Positions 9,205-20,098 are shown, numbered from the stretch's first letter. The stretch is 64,000 nt of DNA from Aliivibrio sp. 1S175 (GCF_001690985.1 NZ_MAJS01000012.1:1-64000); one strand, 5' to 3'. A program made the numbers and translations. The notes: a model not told the origin generated them from the letters alone.

Positions 9205-11061
9205 TTACAGATTACTGCAATTGAGGCAGAACAGATATTGCCCTTTTGGGTCATTAAAGTTATTTAACGTGTTAACATCTGTTACAACTTTGCTGATGGT
9301 TGGTTGCAATGCTTCTGGTGCTAACGAGAAAAGCTCTGTTTTTATATTAGCGCTAAAGCTCATGCTTAGTTCTTCAAGGAATAGCTCCATTGGAGATAAC
9401 GGCTCTTTAACCCAATATAAATTATATGATTCCATATTAGCGAGTTGAGCGGCTGCTTGAACGGCATCATCAAAGTCACCTAGTTGGTCAACTAATCCAT
9501 ATTTAAGTGCATCTTTGCCGGTCCAAACTCGACCTTGCGCTACTTTATCAACCGCTTCTAGAGACATATCACGATGATCGCTAACCAGTTTAATAAAGCG
9601 GTGATACCCATGCTCGATACCCAGTTGCATTACTTGGGCAACATCATCACTTAATGGTCGAGTTAAACCAACACCATTAAACGGAGAAGTAGAAATACCA
9701 TCGTTATGGATCCCCATTTTATCTAACCCTTTTTCAAAGGTTGTTAAAATACCAAAGATACCAATAGAGCCAGTAATGGTTGTTGGTTGGGCAATGATTT
9801 TATCGGCACTTGCAGAGATCCAGTATCCACCAGAGGCAGCAACACTCGACATAGAAATAACAACAGGTTTGCCAGCTTCCTTTAAAGCATCTACTTCATT
9901 ACGTATTACTTCAGAGGCGAATGCACTACCGCCAGGGCTGTCAACGCGAAGAACAACGGCTTTTACTTTATCATCTCCACGAGCTTGACGAAGTAGGGCC
10001 GCTGTTGAGTCTCCACCAACAGTGCCTTGGCGTTGAGTTCCATCCATGATTGGTCCACTTGCCACAACAATAGCGATATCTTGAGCATCAGGGATAATCG
10101 TAGGACGCACACTTGAACGGTAATCGTAGTAGCTTATTTGCTTAAAGCTGTCGTATCCATTTGAGCCAAATTCGGCAATCATATCTTTACGAACTTCTTG
10201 GCGAGTCGCTAGCTTATCAACTAAACCAAGCTCAACCGTCATTTGTGACAAGTCCCCATTGAGTGTCTTTAATTTTGCAATGAATTGATCCATTGGCATG
10301 GTTAACGTTTTAGCATCAATTTGTCGATTAGTTGAGACATCATCTAAATACGCATCCCATAATTGGTTTAACCAAACAGACGTTGATTCTTTTGCAGCAT
10401 CAGACATGTCATTGCGAAGATAAGGTTCAACAGCCGATTTATAAGTACCCACACGGAAAACATGAGTGGATACGTTTAGCTTCTCTAATAGCTCTTTATA
10501 GTAAAGAGTATATGCACCGTAACCACGCAATAAAACGGTACCATCAGGCGCCATAAATACTTTATCTGCATAGCTAGCTAGATAATATTGACTTTGATTG
10601 TAGTAATCACCAATCGCATAAACCGGTTTTCCTGCAGCTTTAAAGGTATTAATCGCTTTTGCAATGTAACGAAGCTTGGTTAAGCTAGTTTCATTCATCT
10701 CTTTTAAATGAAGAACTAAGCCAGATACATTGTCATCATGAGCAGCAAAACGGATGGTATCGACAATATCAAATAACACATTTTCTTGTGATTTTTGACT
10801 GCCTAATAGATCAGACGTTACTCGCTCTAATGGCTCGCGAAATTTACTTTCTTCAACGATTGGTCCTGCTAAATCAAGAATTAAGGCTTTCTTCTCAATC
10901 TGCTGAGTTTCAATATTATGTTCATCGTTACTTAAAAAAGTGAACGCAATCAACCCTATGAGGCCGAGAAAAAATAGATTTAAGACCAGTTGACGCGTAA
11001 AGGAAAGTAACTTCCATACCGCTTGAAAACATTTTGCTATGAAGTGGAATAACCCTTTCAT
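9205..11061 (-). CDS. sppA: Signal peptide peptidase SppA (protease IV), 67K type
   Basis: The 618-residue inner-membrane serine protease degrades cleaved signal peptides. One membrane anchor lies at about residues 24-45. Two tandem Clp-like domains follow: the N-terminal one supplies the general-base lysine (Lys208, in VGTYKSAVEP) and the C-terminal one the nucleophile (Ser410, in AASGGYWIS). These align with E. coli Lys209 and Ser409, so the enzyme looks intact. ansA lies downstream on the same strand. The gene is divergent from fadH. Confidence 0.95.
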   Translation of the reverse strand: MKGLFHFIAKCFQAVWKLLSFTRQLVLNLFFLGLIGLIAFTFLSNDEHNIETQQIEKKALILDLAGPIVEESKFREPLERVTSDLLGSQKSQENVLFDIVDTIRFAAHDDNVSGLVLHLKEMNETSLTKLRYIAKAINTFKAAGKPVYAIGDYYNQSQYYLASYADKVFMAPDGTVLLRGYGAYTLYYKELLEKLNVSTHVFRVGTYKSAVEPYLRNDMSDAAKESTSVWLNQLWDAYLDDVSTNRQIDAKTLTMPMDQFIAKLKTLNGDLSQMTVELGLVDKLATRQEVRKDMIAEFGSNGYDSFKQISYYDYRSSVRPTIIPDAQDIAIVVASGPIMDGTQRQGTVGGDSTAALLRQARGDDKVKAVVLRVDSPGGSAFASEVIRNEVDALKEAGKPVVISMSSVAASGGYWISASADKIIAQPTTITGSIGIFGILTTFEKGLDKMGIHNDGISTSPFNGVGLTRPLSDDVAQVMQLGIEHGYHRFIKLVSDHRDMSLEAVDKVAQGRVWTGKDALKYGLVDQLGDFDDAVQAAAQLANMESYNLYWVKEPLSPMELFLEELSMSFSANIKTELFSLAPEALQPTISKVVTDVNTLNNFNDPKGQYLFCLNCSNL

Positions 11062-11240
11062 ATTGTTCCTTATTATTAGTTTAAACTCTGTCTATATCCT
11101 ACTCTAAGAGATAAGGAAAGTAACTAGATGAAAGAGTTCTAAATGAGAATTAGTTTTATTAAGAAAGTATAAGACCAAAAGATTTGATGAATGTTGCATA
11201 TTTGTGAAAACTTAATTGTAGCAGAAGCCGATAACTATTA

Positions 11241-11257
11241 TTCTGGTCAGACCACAA
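11241..11257. promoter_or_regulatory. Predicted FadR operator upstream of fadH
   Basis: The 17-base site TTCTGGTCAGACCACAA contains the FadR core CTGGTCNGACC known from fad promoters in E. coli and Vibrio. It ends 24 bases before the fadH start codon, a position suited to repression. fadR itself lies in this window at 22871. Site match is seen; binding is inference. Confidence 0.7.
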
Positions 11258-11266
11258 TAATTATAA

Positions 11267-13285
<2,019 letters not shown>

Positions 13286-13346
13286 GTCATACCAATTTCA
13301 ACAAGTTAGATAACAAAACTTGATAACTGTCTATTCATACAGGTAT

Positions 13347-13381
13347 AGTGCTGATGTTATTCACAACATCAGCACTTTTTT
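13347..13381 (+). terminator. fadH terminator abutting the topB start codon
   Basis: A perfect 12 bp stem (13347-13358 with 13365-13376) has a 6-base loop and is followed by TTTTT. The very next in-frame codon is the topB ATG at 13382, so no separate Shine-Dalgarno sequence fits between them. Confidence 0.85.
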
Positions 13382-15322
13382 ATGTCACGATTATTTATTG
13401 CAGAAAAACCAAGTTTAGGCCGAGCGATTGCCGCCGGTCTGCCAAAGCCACAGAAGAATCAACAAGGTTACATTGAATGTGGCAATGGGGACATTGTTAC
13501 GTGGTGTATTGGCCACTTGTTAGAACAAGTAGAGCCTGATGCTTATGATGATAAATATAAATCGTGGCGTATGGAGCATTTACCTATTGTTCCAGAAAAA
13601 TGGCAACTTCGTCCAAGAAAATCCTCAAGTAAGCAACTTACTGTTATTCGGAAATTACTGAAAACAGCGTCTCAAGTCATTCATGCGGGTGATCCAGATA
13701 GGGAAGGTCAGCTATTAGTTGATGAAGTATTAGATTATTTAAAGTTGTCTAAAACTAAAAAAGCAGCCACTCAGCGTTTATTAATCAGTGATTTAAACTT
13801 ACCTGCGGTGAAACGTGCATTAACGTCAATGCGAAGTAACCAAGAGTTTATTCCTCTCTCTATCTCTGCCTTAGCACGCTCTCGTGCTGATTGGTTGTAT
13901 GGCATGAACATGACTCGTGCTTACACCTTGTTAGGCCAACGTGGTGGTTATCAAGGTGTCTTATCCGTAGGACGTGTACAAACGCCAGTGTTAGGCTTAG
14001 TGACCCGTCGTGATGAAGAGATTGCTAATTTTGTTCCTAAAGCGTATTTCACATTAGAAGCATTAATTCCTTATCAAAACCCTCAGTTGAATGATGGACA
14101 AGCGTTTGATATTCGATCGAAGTGGAAACCAAGTGAAGCGTGCCAACAATGGCAAGATGAAGAAGGGCGCGTGCTCAGTCTTAAATTGGTAGAAAATGTA
14201 GCTCAGCGAATTGCGAATCAACCAGCAATCGTAACCAAAGCTGAAAATAAAGAAACCAAGCAAAATGCCCCTTTGCCCTATTCTTTATCATCACTGCAAA
14301 TTGATGCGGCTAAGCGATATAACTTAAGCGCTCAACAAGTATTGGATGCGTGTCAGGCGTTGTATGAAAAGCATAAATTAATCACTTATCCGCGTTCAGA
14401 TAGCCGTTACCTACCTAAAGACCATTATAAGCAACGTGAGCAAGTGTGTGCCGCCATTGGCAATAACGATACGCAATTATCAAGTGCTGTAACTAAGGCT
14501 GATCTGACTCTAAAGTCACGAACTTGGAACGACAGTAAGGTTGATGCACACCATGCAATTATTCCTACTCCGAAATCAAGTGGTTCGGCGGGGCTTTCTG
14601 GCTATGAAGAAAAGATTTATCATCTAATTGCTCGTCAGTATCTCATGCAATTTTATCCTGCTGCTGTCTATGCAGAAGCTGAACTTGTGTTTGATATTGG
14701 AGGTGGTGTATTTGTGGCGAAAGGCAAGCAAATGTTATTTGCAGGGTGGCGTGTTTTGCTGGGTAAATCTCAAGCACAAAATAGTGATGATGTAGCGCAC
14801 AAGGTGCCGCCATTAAAAAAAGGGGAAGTACACACCTGTCGTGAAGGTGAAATTAACCACAAAATGACAGAGCCCCCTAAGTATTTTACGGAAGCTACGA
14901 TATTGCAAGCGATGACAGGAATTGCACGCTTTGTTGAAAATAAAGAACTGAAAAAAATTCTAAGAGAGACTGATGGATTAGGAACTGAAGCAACGAGAGC
15001 GGGTATATTAGATACCTTATTTAAACGCCAATTGTTGCTTCGTAATGGAAAAAATATTCATGCCAGTGATGCAGGGAAGGGCCTAATTAATGCTTTACCT
15101 AATGAAGCAACTTACCCAGATATGACCGCAAATTGGGAGTTTCAACTGCAAGGAATGACGGAAAAAACCTGTTCTTACCGTCCGTTTATGTCTGAATTGG
15201 AAACGAAGGTATTAAACTTTATGCAAGGGGTGCAGCAAGGCCCGGTGCCTGATTCACTAAAAACGCTGAAAAGTTCATCAAAGCCTCAGTTTAAGCGGCG
15301 TAGAAAAACAAAGAAATCATAA
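13382..15322 (+). CDS. topB: DNA topoisomerase III
   Basis: The 646-residue type IA topoisomerase decatenates and relaxes negatively supercoiled DNA. The Toprim metal site GDPDREGQ has Asp104, Asp106 and Glu108. The active-site tyrosine is Tyr336 in ITYPRSDSRYL, matching Tyr328 of E. coli TopB. The C-terminus is basic (QFKRRRKTKKS). The start MSRLFIAEKPSL is fixed by homology, because the family begins at this motif and the next Met is far inside. Yet the ATG directly follows the T run of the fadH terminator and has no Shine-Dalgarno sequence, which is unusual. Confidence 0.95.
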   Translation: MSRLFIAEKPSLGRAIAAGLPKPQKNQQGYIECGNGDIVTWCIGHLLEQVEPDAYDDKYKSWRMEHLPIVPEKWQLRPRKSSSKQLTVIRKLLKTASQVIHAGDPDREGQLLVDEVLDYLKLSKTKKAATQRLLISDLNLPAVKRALTSMRSNQEFIPLSISALARSRADWLYGMNMTRAYTLLGQRGGYQGVLSVGRVQTPVLGLVTRRDEEIANFVPKAYFTLEALIPYQNPQLNDGQAFDIRSKWKPSEACQQWQDEEGRVLSLKLVENVAQRIANQPAIVTKAENKETKQNAPLPYSLSSLQIDAAKRYNLSAQQVLDACQALYEKHKLITYPRSDSRYLPKDHYKQREQVCAAIGNNDTQLSSAVTKADLTLKSRTWNDSKVDAHHAIIPTPKSSGSAGLSGYEEKIYHLIARQYLMQFYPAAVYAEAELVFDIGGGVFVAKGKQMLFAGWRVLLGKSQAQNSDDVAHKVPPLKKGEVHTCREGEINHKMTEPPKYFTEATILQAMTGIARFVENKELKKILRETDGLGTEATRAGILDTLFKRQLLLRNGKNIHASDAGKGLINALPNEATYPDMTANWEFQLQGMTEKTCSYRPFMSELETKVLNFMQGVQQGPVPDSLKTLKSSSKPQFKRRRKTKKS

Positions 15323-15367
15323 AATTAGATCCGCATCATCGCATAATATAAAAGAATAAATTAAGGT

Positions 15368-15409
15368 GCCTTCTTGAATATTACTATTAATAGAATTTAA
15401 GAAGGCAAT
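15368..15409 (+). promoter_or_regulatory. Hairpin sequestering the ribosome binding site of the gene at 15410
   Basis: GCCTTCTTGAAT (15368-15379) pairs with ATTTAAGAAGGC (15395-15406), 12 pairs including one G-U, around a 15-base loop. The 3' arm contains the Shine-Dalgarno AAGAAGG, four bases before ATG 15410. Translation would need this stem opened. Confidence 0.55.
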
Positions 15410-16234
15410 ATGACTTTTAAGCATGTAATTGGTTTTGGTGTGGCAGGAAACTTTGCTGGGCATTTAGAGCAAGCGGGAGAAGCAACTGATTTTTTAAATG
15501 TTAAAGTTGAAAATGCAATTCAACCTAAAGCTTTATTCCCTTTTTATATCCCTTCGGCAAATGCTGGCTTTTTATCTCAATATCCACTTTCTTCTGATTC
15601 AATTATTCCGCCAAATGATGCTGATAATTTACAAATAGAGCCAGAAGTTGCTATCGTTTTTGATATTACATATCAAGATAACAAAGTGGTTGCTTTAACT
15701 CCCGTAAAATTTGCAGCGTATAATGATTGTTCTATTAGAAAGCCCAATGCGAAAAAAATCAGTGAGAAGAAAAACTGGGGTGCAAGCACAAAAGGGATCT
15801 CTAAAAACTTTATTGAATTATCCTCTTTCACAAAAGGGTGTGAATTAGATACTTACCGTATAGCTAGTTTTCATATTAGAAACGGCCAAGTGAATCGATA
15901 TGGAGAAGACAGTGCTGCGATTGATTACAGTTATTTTCATGAGCAATTAAATGATTGGATGATTGATCGTATGAATAATCAAAAAGATGAGGGACCAGCT
16001 GAAAATCTGGCTCTTTATTTGTCTGATGCTGATTACCCTCAGCAAACGATTATTAGTATTGGAGCGACTCGATATACCCCATTTGGTGAAACTAATTTTT
16101 TACAATCAGGCGATGAAAGTATTGTTGTTGTGTATAACGGAGATAAATATAATTCAAAAGATATTGAAGATATGGTGAGTAAGAAACACTTTGCTACACT
16201 AGAAATATCAGTATTATCTCAGATAGTTAGATAA
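15410..16234 (+). CDS. Conserved protein of unknown function (DUF5718-like)
   Basis: The 274-residue soluble protein has no signal peptide or membrane segment. I believe it belongs to the DUF5718 group, but this is from memory of the sequence type and was not checked. Residues about 75-130 (EPEVAIVFDITY, then AAYNDCSIRKPNAKKISEKKNW) resemble the metal-binding core of fumarylacetoacetate-hydrolase-fold enzymes, so a hydrolase or decarboxylase-like fold is possible. No function should be assigned. It sits alone between topB and a diguanylate cyclase gene, ends at its own terminator, and has its ribosome binding site inside a hairpin. Confidence 0.8.
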   Translation: MTFKHVIGFGVAGNFAGHLEQAGEATDFLNVKVENAIQPKALFPFYIPSANAGFLSQYPLSSDSIIPPNDADNLQIEPEVAIVFDITYQDNKVVALTPVKFAAYNDCSIRKPNAKKISEKKNWGASTKGISKNFIELSSFTKGCELDTYRIASFHIRNGQVNRYGEDSAAIDYSYFHEQLNDWMIDRMNNQKDEGPAENLALYLSDADYPQQTIISIGATRYTPFGETNFLQSGDESIVVVYNGDKYNSKDIEDMVSKKHFATLEISVLSQIVR

Positions 16235-16279
16235 GTTAATCGTTCTTATTTTGACGATTATATTCTGTCATATCAATGT

Positions 16280-16309
16280 AAAAGGTCTTGTTTTTACAAG
16301 ATCTTTTAC
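16280..16309 (+). terminator. Intrinsic terminator after the gene at 15410
   Basis: A stem of 12 pairs (16280-16291 with 16296-16307, one G-U) has a TTTT loop and ends in a T run. Confidence 0.75.
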
Positions 16310-16358
16310 AAAAATATAGGTACTATAGTCTGTTCATTTTGTGTTAAAGAATTTATCT

Positions 16359-17831
16359 ATGCCAAAAACAAATTTAAAATATATTTTTATGATCCCGACA
16401 CTATTTCTAGTGCTGATCTTAAGTATTGTTTTAAATAACCACATTAGCTCGGTTCAAAGACAAGTGAATCGGGAATATGACCGCATTATTGATTCTTTGC
16501 AGCGTTCCATAAAAGTAATGGTTTCTCTTGATTATAATTTATCTCAATTATACAAACAGAGTACGGGAAAATTTTATAATCATAATATGAGAGTAGATGA
16601 GGATGCTGGATTATGCATTATTCATCCTAATAATGATATTGAAGCGGTTATGGATACTCAAGAGGTCTCTGTTCCTGAAACGAGGTTAGATTATAGCATC
16701 GCGGGAATTACAGAATTATGTGATCCTCAATCTGAGCTATATAAATTAGCCTCTAAAAAAGTGACGCTTGCCCCTGTTATTTCTTTTATTCATGATTATG
16801 AAAACTATCTTCATGGTATTTATTTTATCTCTAAATATGAATACATTATATCCTCCCCAAGAGTCATCGCAGAGAATTTGTCAAAGCAAAGCCTAGAGAC
16901 TATCTATTCTCGACCATACTGGAAAAATAGTATGAAAAATGGGAATGCAAAAGATATAACCTTTACTCCTCCTTATACAGATGCTTTTTTTGATGGATTA
17001 GAAGTACTGACCTTTTCAACACCTATTTATTACAAAGATTTATTTAAAGGTGTATTAGTTATAGATTTGTCGGTAGATAAATTATTGCATTCAGACAATG
17101 AAATTTCAAAACATATTCAACTACTCGACAGTGATCAATATGAACGTTTTGAACAATATAAATTTATGCAACCAATTACGTTGAATGACACGAATTTTAC
17201 CTATTTTCTATACTATAAAAATTCGATAGAAGAAGAGTTAATCGGTTTTATTTTGCATGATGCAAAGACATTAATTTTAATTTTAGTTACTTATATTCTT
17301 GCTGTTTTATCAATGTTTTATTACCAAAGCCGATTATCTCATCGATACTATCGAGACTTAGCAAAACAAGATCCTATGACCGGTCTTTATAATCGACGAG
17401 GTTTTGAAATAAGTTTGAAAGATCGTGTCGTTAAGACATTTGTCGGTTTTGCGTTATATGACATCGATGATTTTAAACAAATTAATGATGTATTTGGTCA
17501 TGATGTTGGTGATGATGCCATTAAATACGTAGCTAAAATTTTGAATAAAAGCGTTCGAGATAGTGATATTGTTTCCCGGTTTGGCGGTGAAGAATTTGTT
17601 ATTTGTATTAATGCAGACTCGCGGGCAAGTTTAGAAAATATTTGTGAACGAGTGAGAAAATCAATTCAAGATTCATCCGGTAAAGTCGTAACTGGTGGTT
17701 TTACTGTATCTGGAGGGGTTGCTATTATCGATTCTCATCAAGATTTCTCGTTTGAAAAAGTGATAAAGAAAGCGGATGATTTACTTTATAAAGCGAAAGA
17801 AGACGGAAAAAACCGAGTTTATTTCTCATAA
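16359..17831 (+). CDS. Membrane-bound diguanylate cyclase (GGDEF)
   Basis: From ATG 16359 the product is 490 residues. A GTG at 16341 would add six. A membrane helix near residues 8-28 and another near 302-322 flank a periplasmic sensor region of about 275 residues, probably Cache-like. The C-terminal GGDEF domain has the active motif GGEEF at about 409-413 and the inhibitory-site motif RDSD five residues upstream at 400-403. It should therefore make cyclic di-GMP with product inhibition. The signal sensed is unknown. The last codons overlap the terminator of the convergent dusC gene. Confidence 0.9.
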   Translation: MPKTNLKYIFMIPTLFLVLILSIVLNNHISSVQRQVNREYDRIIDSLQRSIKVMVSLDYNLSQLYKQSTGKFYNHNMRVDEDAGLCIIHPNNDIEAVMDTQEVSVPETRLDYSIAGITELCDPQSELYKLASKKVTLAPVISFIHDYENYLHGIYFISKYEYIISSPRVIAENLSKQSLETIYSRPYWKNSMKNGNAKDITFTPPYTDAFFDGLEVLTFSTPIYYKDLFKGVLVIDLSVDKLLHSDNEISKHIQLLDSDQYERFEQYKFMQPITLNDTNFTYFLYYKNSIEEELIGFILHDAKTLILILVTYILAVLSMFYYQSRLSHRYYRDLAKQDPMTGLYNRRGFEISLKDRVVKTFVGFALYDIDDFKQINDVFGHDVGDDAIKYVAKILNKSVRDSDIVSRFGGEEFVICINADSRASLENICERVRKSIQDSSGKVVTGGFTVSGGVAIIDSHQDFSFEKVIKKADDLLYKAKEDGKNRVYFS

Positions 17832-17837
17832 ACTCGG
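17807..17837 (-). terminator. dusC terminator inside the end of the GGDEF gene
   Basis: CCGAGTTTAT (17813-17822) pairs with ATAAACTCGG (17828-17837) around a 5-base loop. On the minus strand the stem is followed by six T residues. It overlaps the last codons and stop of the convergent GGDEF gene. Confidence 0.75.
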
Positions 17838-17847
17838 AAGTTAACTA

Positions 17848-18795
17848 TTAGCTGACTTTTTCTAATTCTTGATATAAACGAGCAACGATGGGTTCTGGTT
17901 TTTTATGGCTTCTAATATCCATAAAAATATCTTTTGCTTCAGAATATTCTTGACGAAGATAAACTAGCCATTGTTTTACTCGATTAGAGTAATATTGACC
18001 TTTATCTCCAGCCATTTGTAACTTTGAGTAATGAATCAGCAATGCGATCACTTCTGGCCATGGCATTGGAACATGGTTATGTTTTACGACATTACCCAAA
18101 TTAGGTACGTTAAAAGCGCCTCGGCATACCATTAATGAATTAATACCAGTTGCTTCAATACAACGTTGACCATCTGCATAATTCCAGATTTCCCCATTGG
18201 CAATAATAGGAATATCTACTTTTTGGCGAACTTGGTTGATGTAATCCCACTTAATTTCTTCTGCTTTATAGCCATCGACTTTCGTTCTTGCGTGAATAGT
18301 TAGTTCATTTGCACCTGCTTGTTTAATCGCATCTGCAATAGCAAAGCACTCTTCGGGCTTTTCCCAGCCTAATCGGATTTTTGCAGTTACTTTTTTATTA
18401 CTAGGTACTGCATCTCGACAAGCTTTGACAATTTGATAGATTAATTCAGGATCTTTTAAAAGTGCAGCACCACCACGGCTTTTATTAACCGCTTTGGCTG
18501 GACAACCAAAATTTAAATCAAGACCGTCAGAACCAAGATCAATTGCTCGTGCCGCGTTTTCTGCCATCCAATTAGGTTCTTGTCCTAATAATTGCAGACG
18601 AATAGGGGTTCCAGATTTAGTTTTACTGTCGTTATGTAATTCTGGACAAATTCGATGGAAAACATGAGGGGGTAAGAGTTGATCAACGATTCGAACAAAC
18701 TCAGTCACACAGAAATCATAATCATTAATCTCTGTTAATAGCTCACGCATTAGATGATCGAGAACGCCCTCCATAGGGCCTAGTATTACTTGCAT
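17848..18795 (-). CDS. dusC: tRNA-dihydrouridine(16) synthase DusC
   Basis: The 315-residue FMN enzyme reduces uridine 16 in the D-loop of tRNA. The N-terminal flavin barrel starts MQVILGPMEGVLDHLMR. The catalytic cysteine lies in LNFGCPAKAVNKSRGGAALL near residue 98, and FMN-contacting motifs KIRLGW and ANGEIWNYADG follow. The length equals E. coli DusC (315). Its ribosome binding site GAGGTGGG is buried in a 10 bp hairpin directly before the ATG. It lies 55 bases downstream of the prepilin gene on the same strand, so partial cotranscription is possible. Confidence 0.93.
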   Translation of the reverse strand: MQVILGPMEGVLDHLMRELLTEINDYDFCVTEFVRIVDQLLPPHVFHRICPELHNDSKTKSGTPIRLQLLGQEPNWMAENAARAIDLGSDGLDLNFGCPAKAVNKSRGGAALLKDPELIYQIVKACRDAVPSNKKVTAKIRLGWEKPEECFAIADAIKQAGANELTIHARTKVDGYKAEEIKWDYINQVRQKVDIPIIANGEIWNYADGQRCIEATGINSLMVCRGAFNVPNLGNVVKHNHVPMPWPEVIALLIHYSKLQMAGDKGQYYSNRVKQWLVYLRQEYSEAKDIFMDIRSHKKPEPIVARLYQELEKVS

Positions 18796-18823
18796 ATCCC
18801 ACCTCTTTTATTGGAGGTGGGAT
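18796..18823 (-). promoter_or_regulatory. Hairpin sequestering the dusC ribosome binding site
   Basis: A perfect 10 bp GC-rich stem (18796-18805 with 18814-18823) has an 8-base loop and ends exactly at the dusC ATG. The arm next to the start codon contains the Shine-Dalgarno GAGG. It lacks a T run on the minus strand, so it is not a terminator. Confidence 0.65.
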
Positions 18824-18850
18824 TGTAGGGGGAAAGGTAGGGGATGTCAC

Positions 18851-19381
18851 TTATTTTGATTTATTATAAAGTTTCACATATGTTTCCCCTGTACTTGGAG
18901 AGTAGAAAAGCTCATTTCCAGTTGACGTTGAATTGTTATAATCACTGACATATGAATAGAAGCACTCATTAGAGGCGGTATACCCATATTGAATGTCAGC
19001 TTGAATATTAGTAAAGGTATTATAAGGTTCGATACTTAAATCTTGATTTAATAGAGCATTCCAAAGTTCACCGCAACCTTCCCCCGTAATTATTCCATAA
19101 TGTGTGGTACCCAATGGAAAGCCTTCATTTGATGGGTAAATAGTTTTGTCAGCGAAAATAACGCCAACCGCTGAACTTGCAGAAGGCTCACCTTGTAAGA
19201 CCCATGCCTCATTATACAAGTTTACAGCAGCAGTGAAGGCGGAAAATACCCCTGCGGCTCTAGATTCATGAGCATCATCTTGTAGATTTAAAAACTTGGG
19301 AGCAGCGGTAACCGCTAAAATCCCCAAAATTACAATAACAACAACTAGCTCAATTAAAGTAAATCCTCGATTTTTTTTCAT
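18851..19381 (-). CDS. Orphan type IV prepilin-like protein
   Basis: The 176-residue protein has a short leader MKKNRG followed by FTLIELVVVIVILGILAV. This is the prepilin peptidase cleavage site, with glycine at -1, phenylalanine at +1 and glutamate at +5. The hydrophobic N-terminal helix inserts in the inner membrane before assembly. Two C-terminal cysteines (in GEGCGELW and SNECFYSY) probably form the pilin disulfide loop. It resembles MSHA-type or other type II/IV major pilins, but no assembly genes are nearby, so its system cannot be assigned. It is divergent from the gene at 19484. Confidence 0.85.
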   Translation of the reverse strand: MKKNRGFTLIELVVVIVILGILAVTAAPKFLNLQDDAHESRAAGVFSAFTAAVNLYNEAWVLQGEPSASSAVGVIFADKTIYPSNEGFPLGTTHYGIITGEGCGELWNALLNQDLSIEPYNTFTNIQADIQYGYTASNECFYSYVSDYNNSTSTGNELFYSPSTGETYVKLYNKSK

Positions 19382-19483
19382 AGGTTTCTCGACAGCAAAA
19401 TAAAAAATAATAACGGCACTTAGGCTCTAATAATTATTTACGTTATACTACGCCGAAAACTTAATTTCGGAAGTGAATCAATC

Positions 19484-20098
19484 ATGAAATATCAATTAAT
19501 TACGTTAGATAGCGTTAATTTAGACTGTTCAAGTCTCTTTCTTGAAGGTGTGGTACTTGCTGCAAATATGGCAACGAAGCCATTAGCTCCAGAAGCATGG
19601 TTAGGTGACATAATCGGTGCAGATAACGCGCTTGAAATGATCAAACCGATTTCACAGCAAATTGAGCACCAATATTTATTACTTAAACGTAATGAATACG
19701 AAGTGACCGAAATCGTTAATTTTGATGATCTTGAAGCGGTCGCTGACTTTGCTGAAGGTTTCATGACATTATGGCCAACGGTTGAAGAGTTATGGGCTGA
19801 TCTTAAGGTAGCTGATGGTACGATGCGAATGCTGTCTGCATTACTGACGACTATGATGCTTGCCGTTGACGAAAAAGAAACTCATCGTCAAATGGCAGAA
19901 ACCGGAATTGATACCCCTCCAACGCTAGAGCAGATGTTACCTAAAATTGATTTTATGATACAAGAAGTAGCAATGGCTGCGGATGAATACCAAATTGGTT
20001 ATAAAGGCCAAAAGGTAAATCCATATAAAGATGTGGGCCGTAATGATGCTTGCCCGTGTGAAAGCGGTAAGAAATTTAAAAAATGTTGTGGTAAATAG
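19484..20098 (+). CDS. YecA/UPF0149-family protein with SEC-C zinc motif
   Basis: The 204-residue cytoplasmic protein has an N-terminal UPF0149 (YgfB/YecA-like) helical region over residues 1-170. The C-terminal SEC-C motif GRNDACPCESGKKFKKCCGK at about 185-204 binds zinc and is shared with the SecA C-terminus. ATG 19484 has GGAAG upstream. SEC-C proteins are often linked to ribosome or Sec-system contacts, but no function is established for this one. It ends at a very strong terminator. Confidence 0.85.
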   Translation: MKYQLITLDSVNLDCSSLFLEGVVLAANMATKPLAPEAWLGDIIGADNALEMIKPISQQIEHQYLLLKRNEYEVTEIVNFDDLEAVADFAEGFMTLWPTVEELWADLKVADGTMRMLSALLTTMMLAVDEKETHRQMAETGIDTPPTLEQMLPKIDFMIQEVAMAADEYQIGYKGQKVNPYKDVGRNDACPCESGKKFKKCCGK

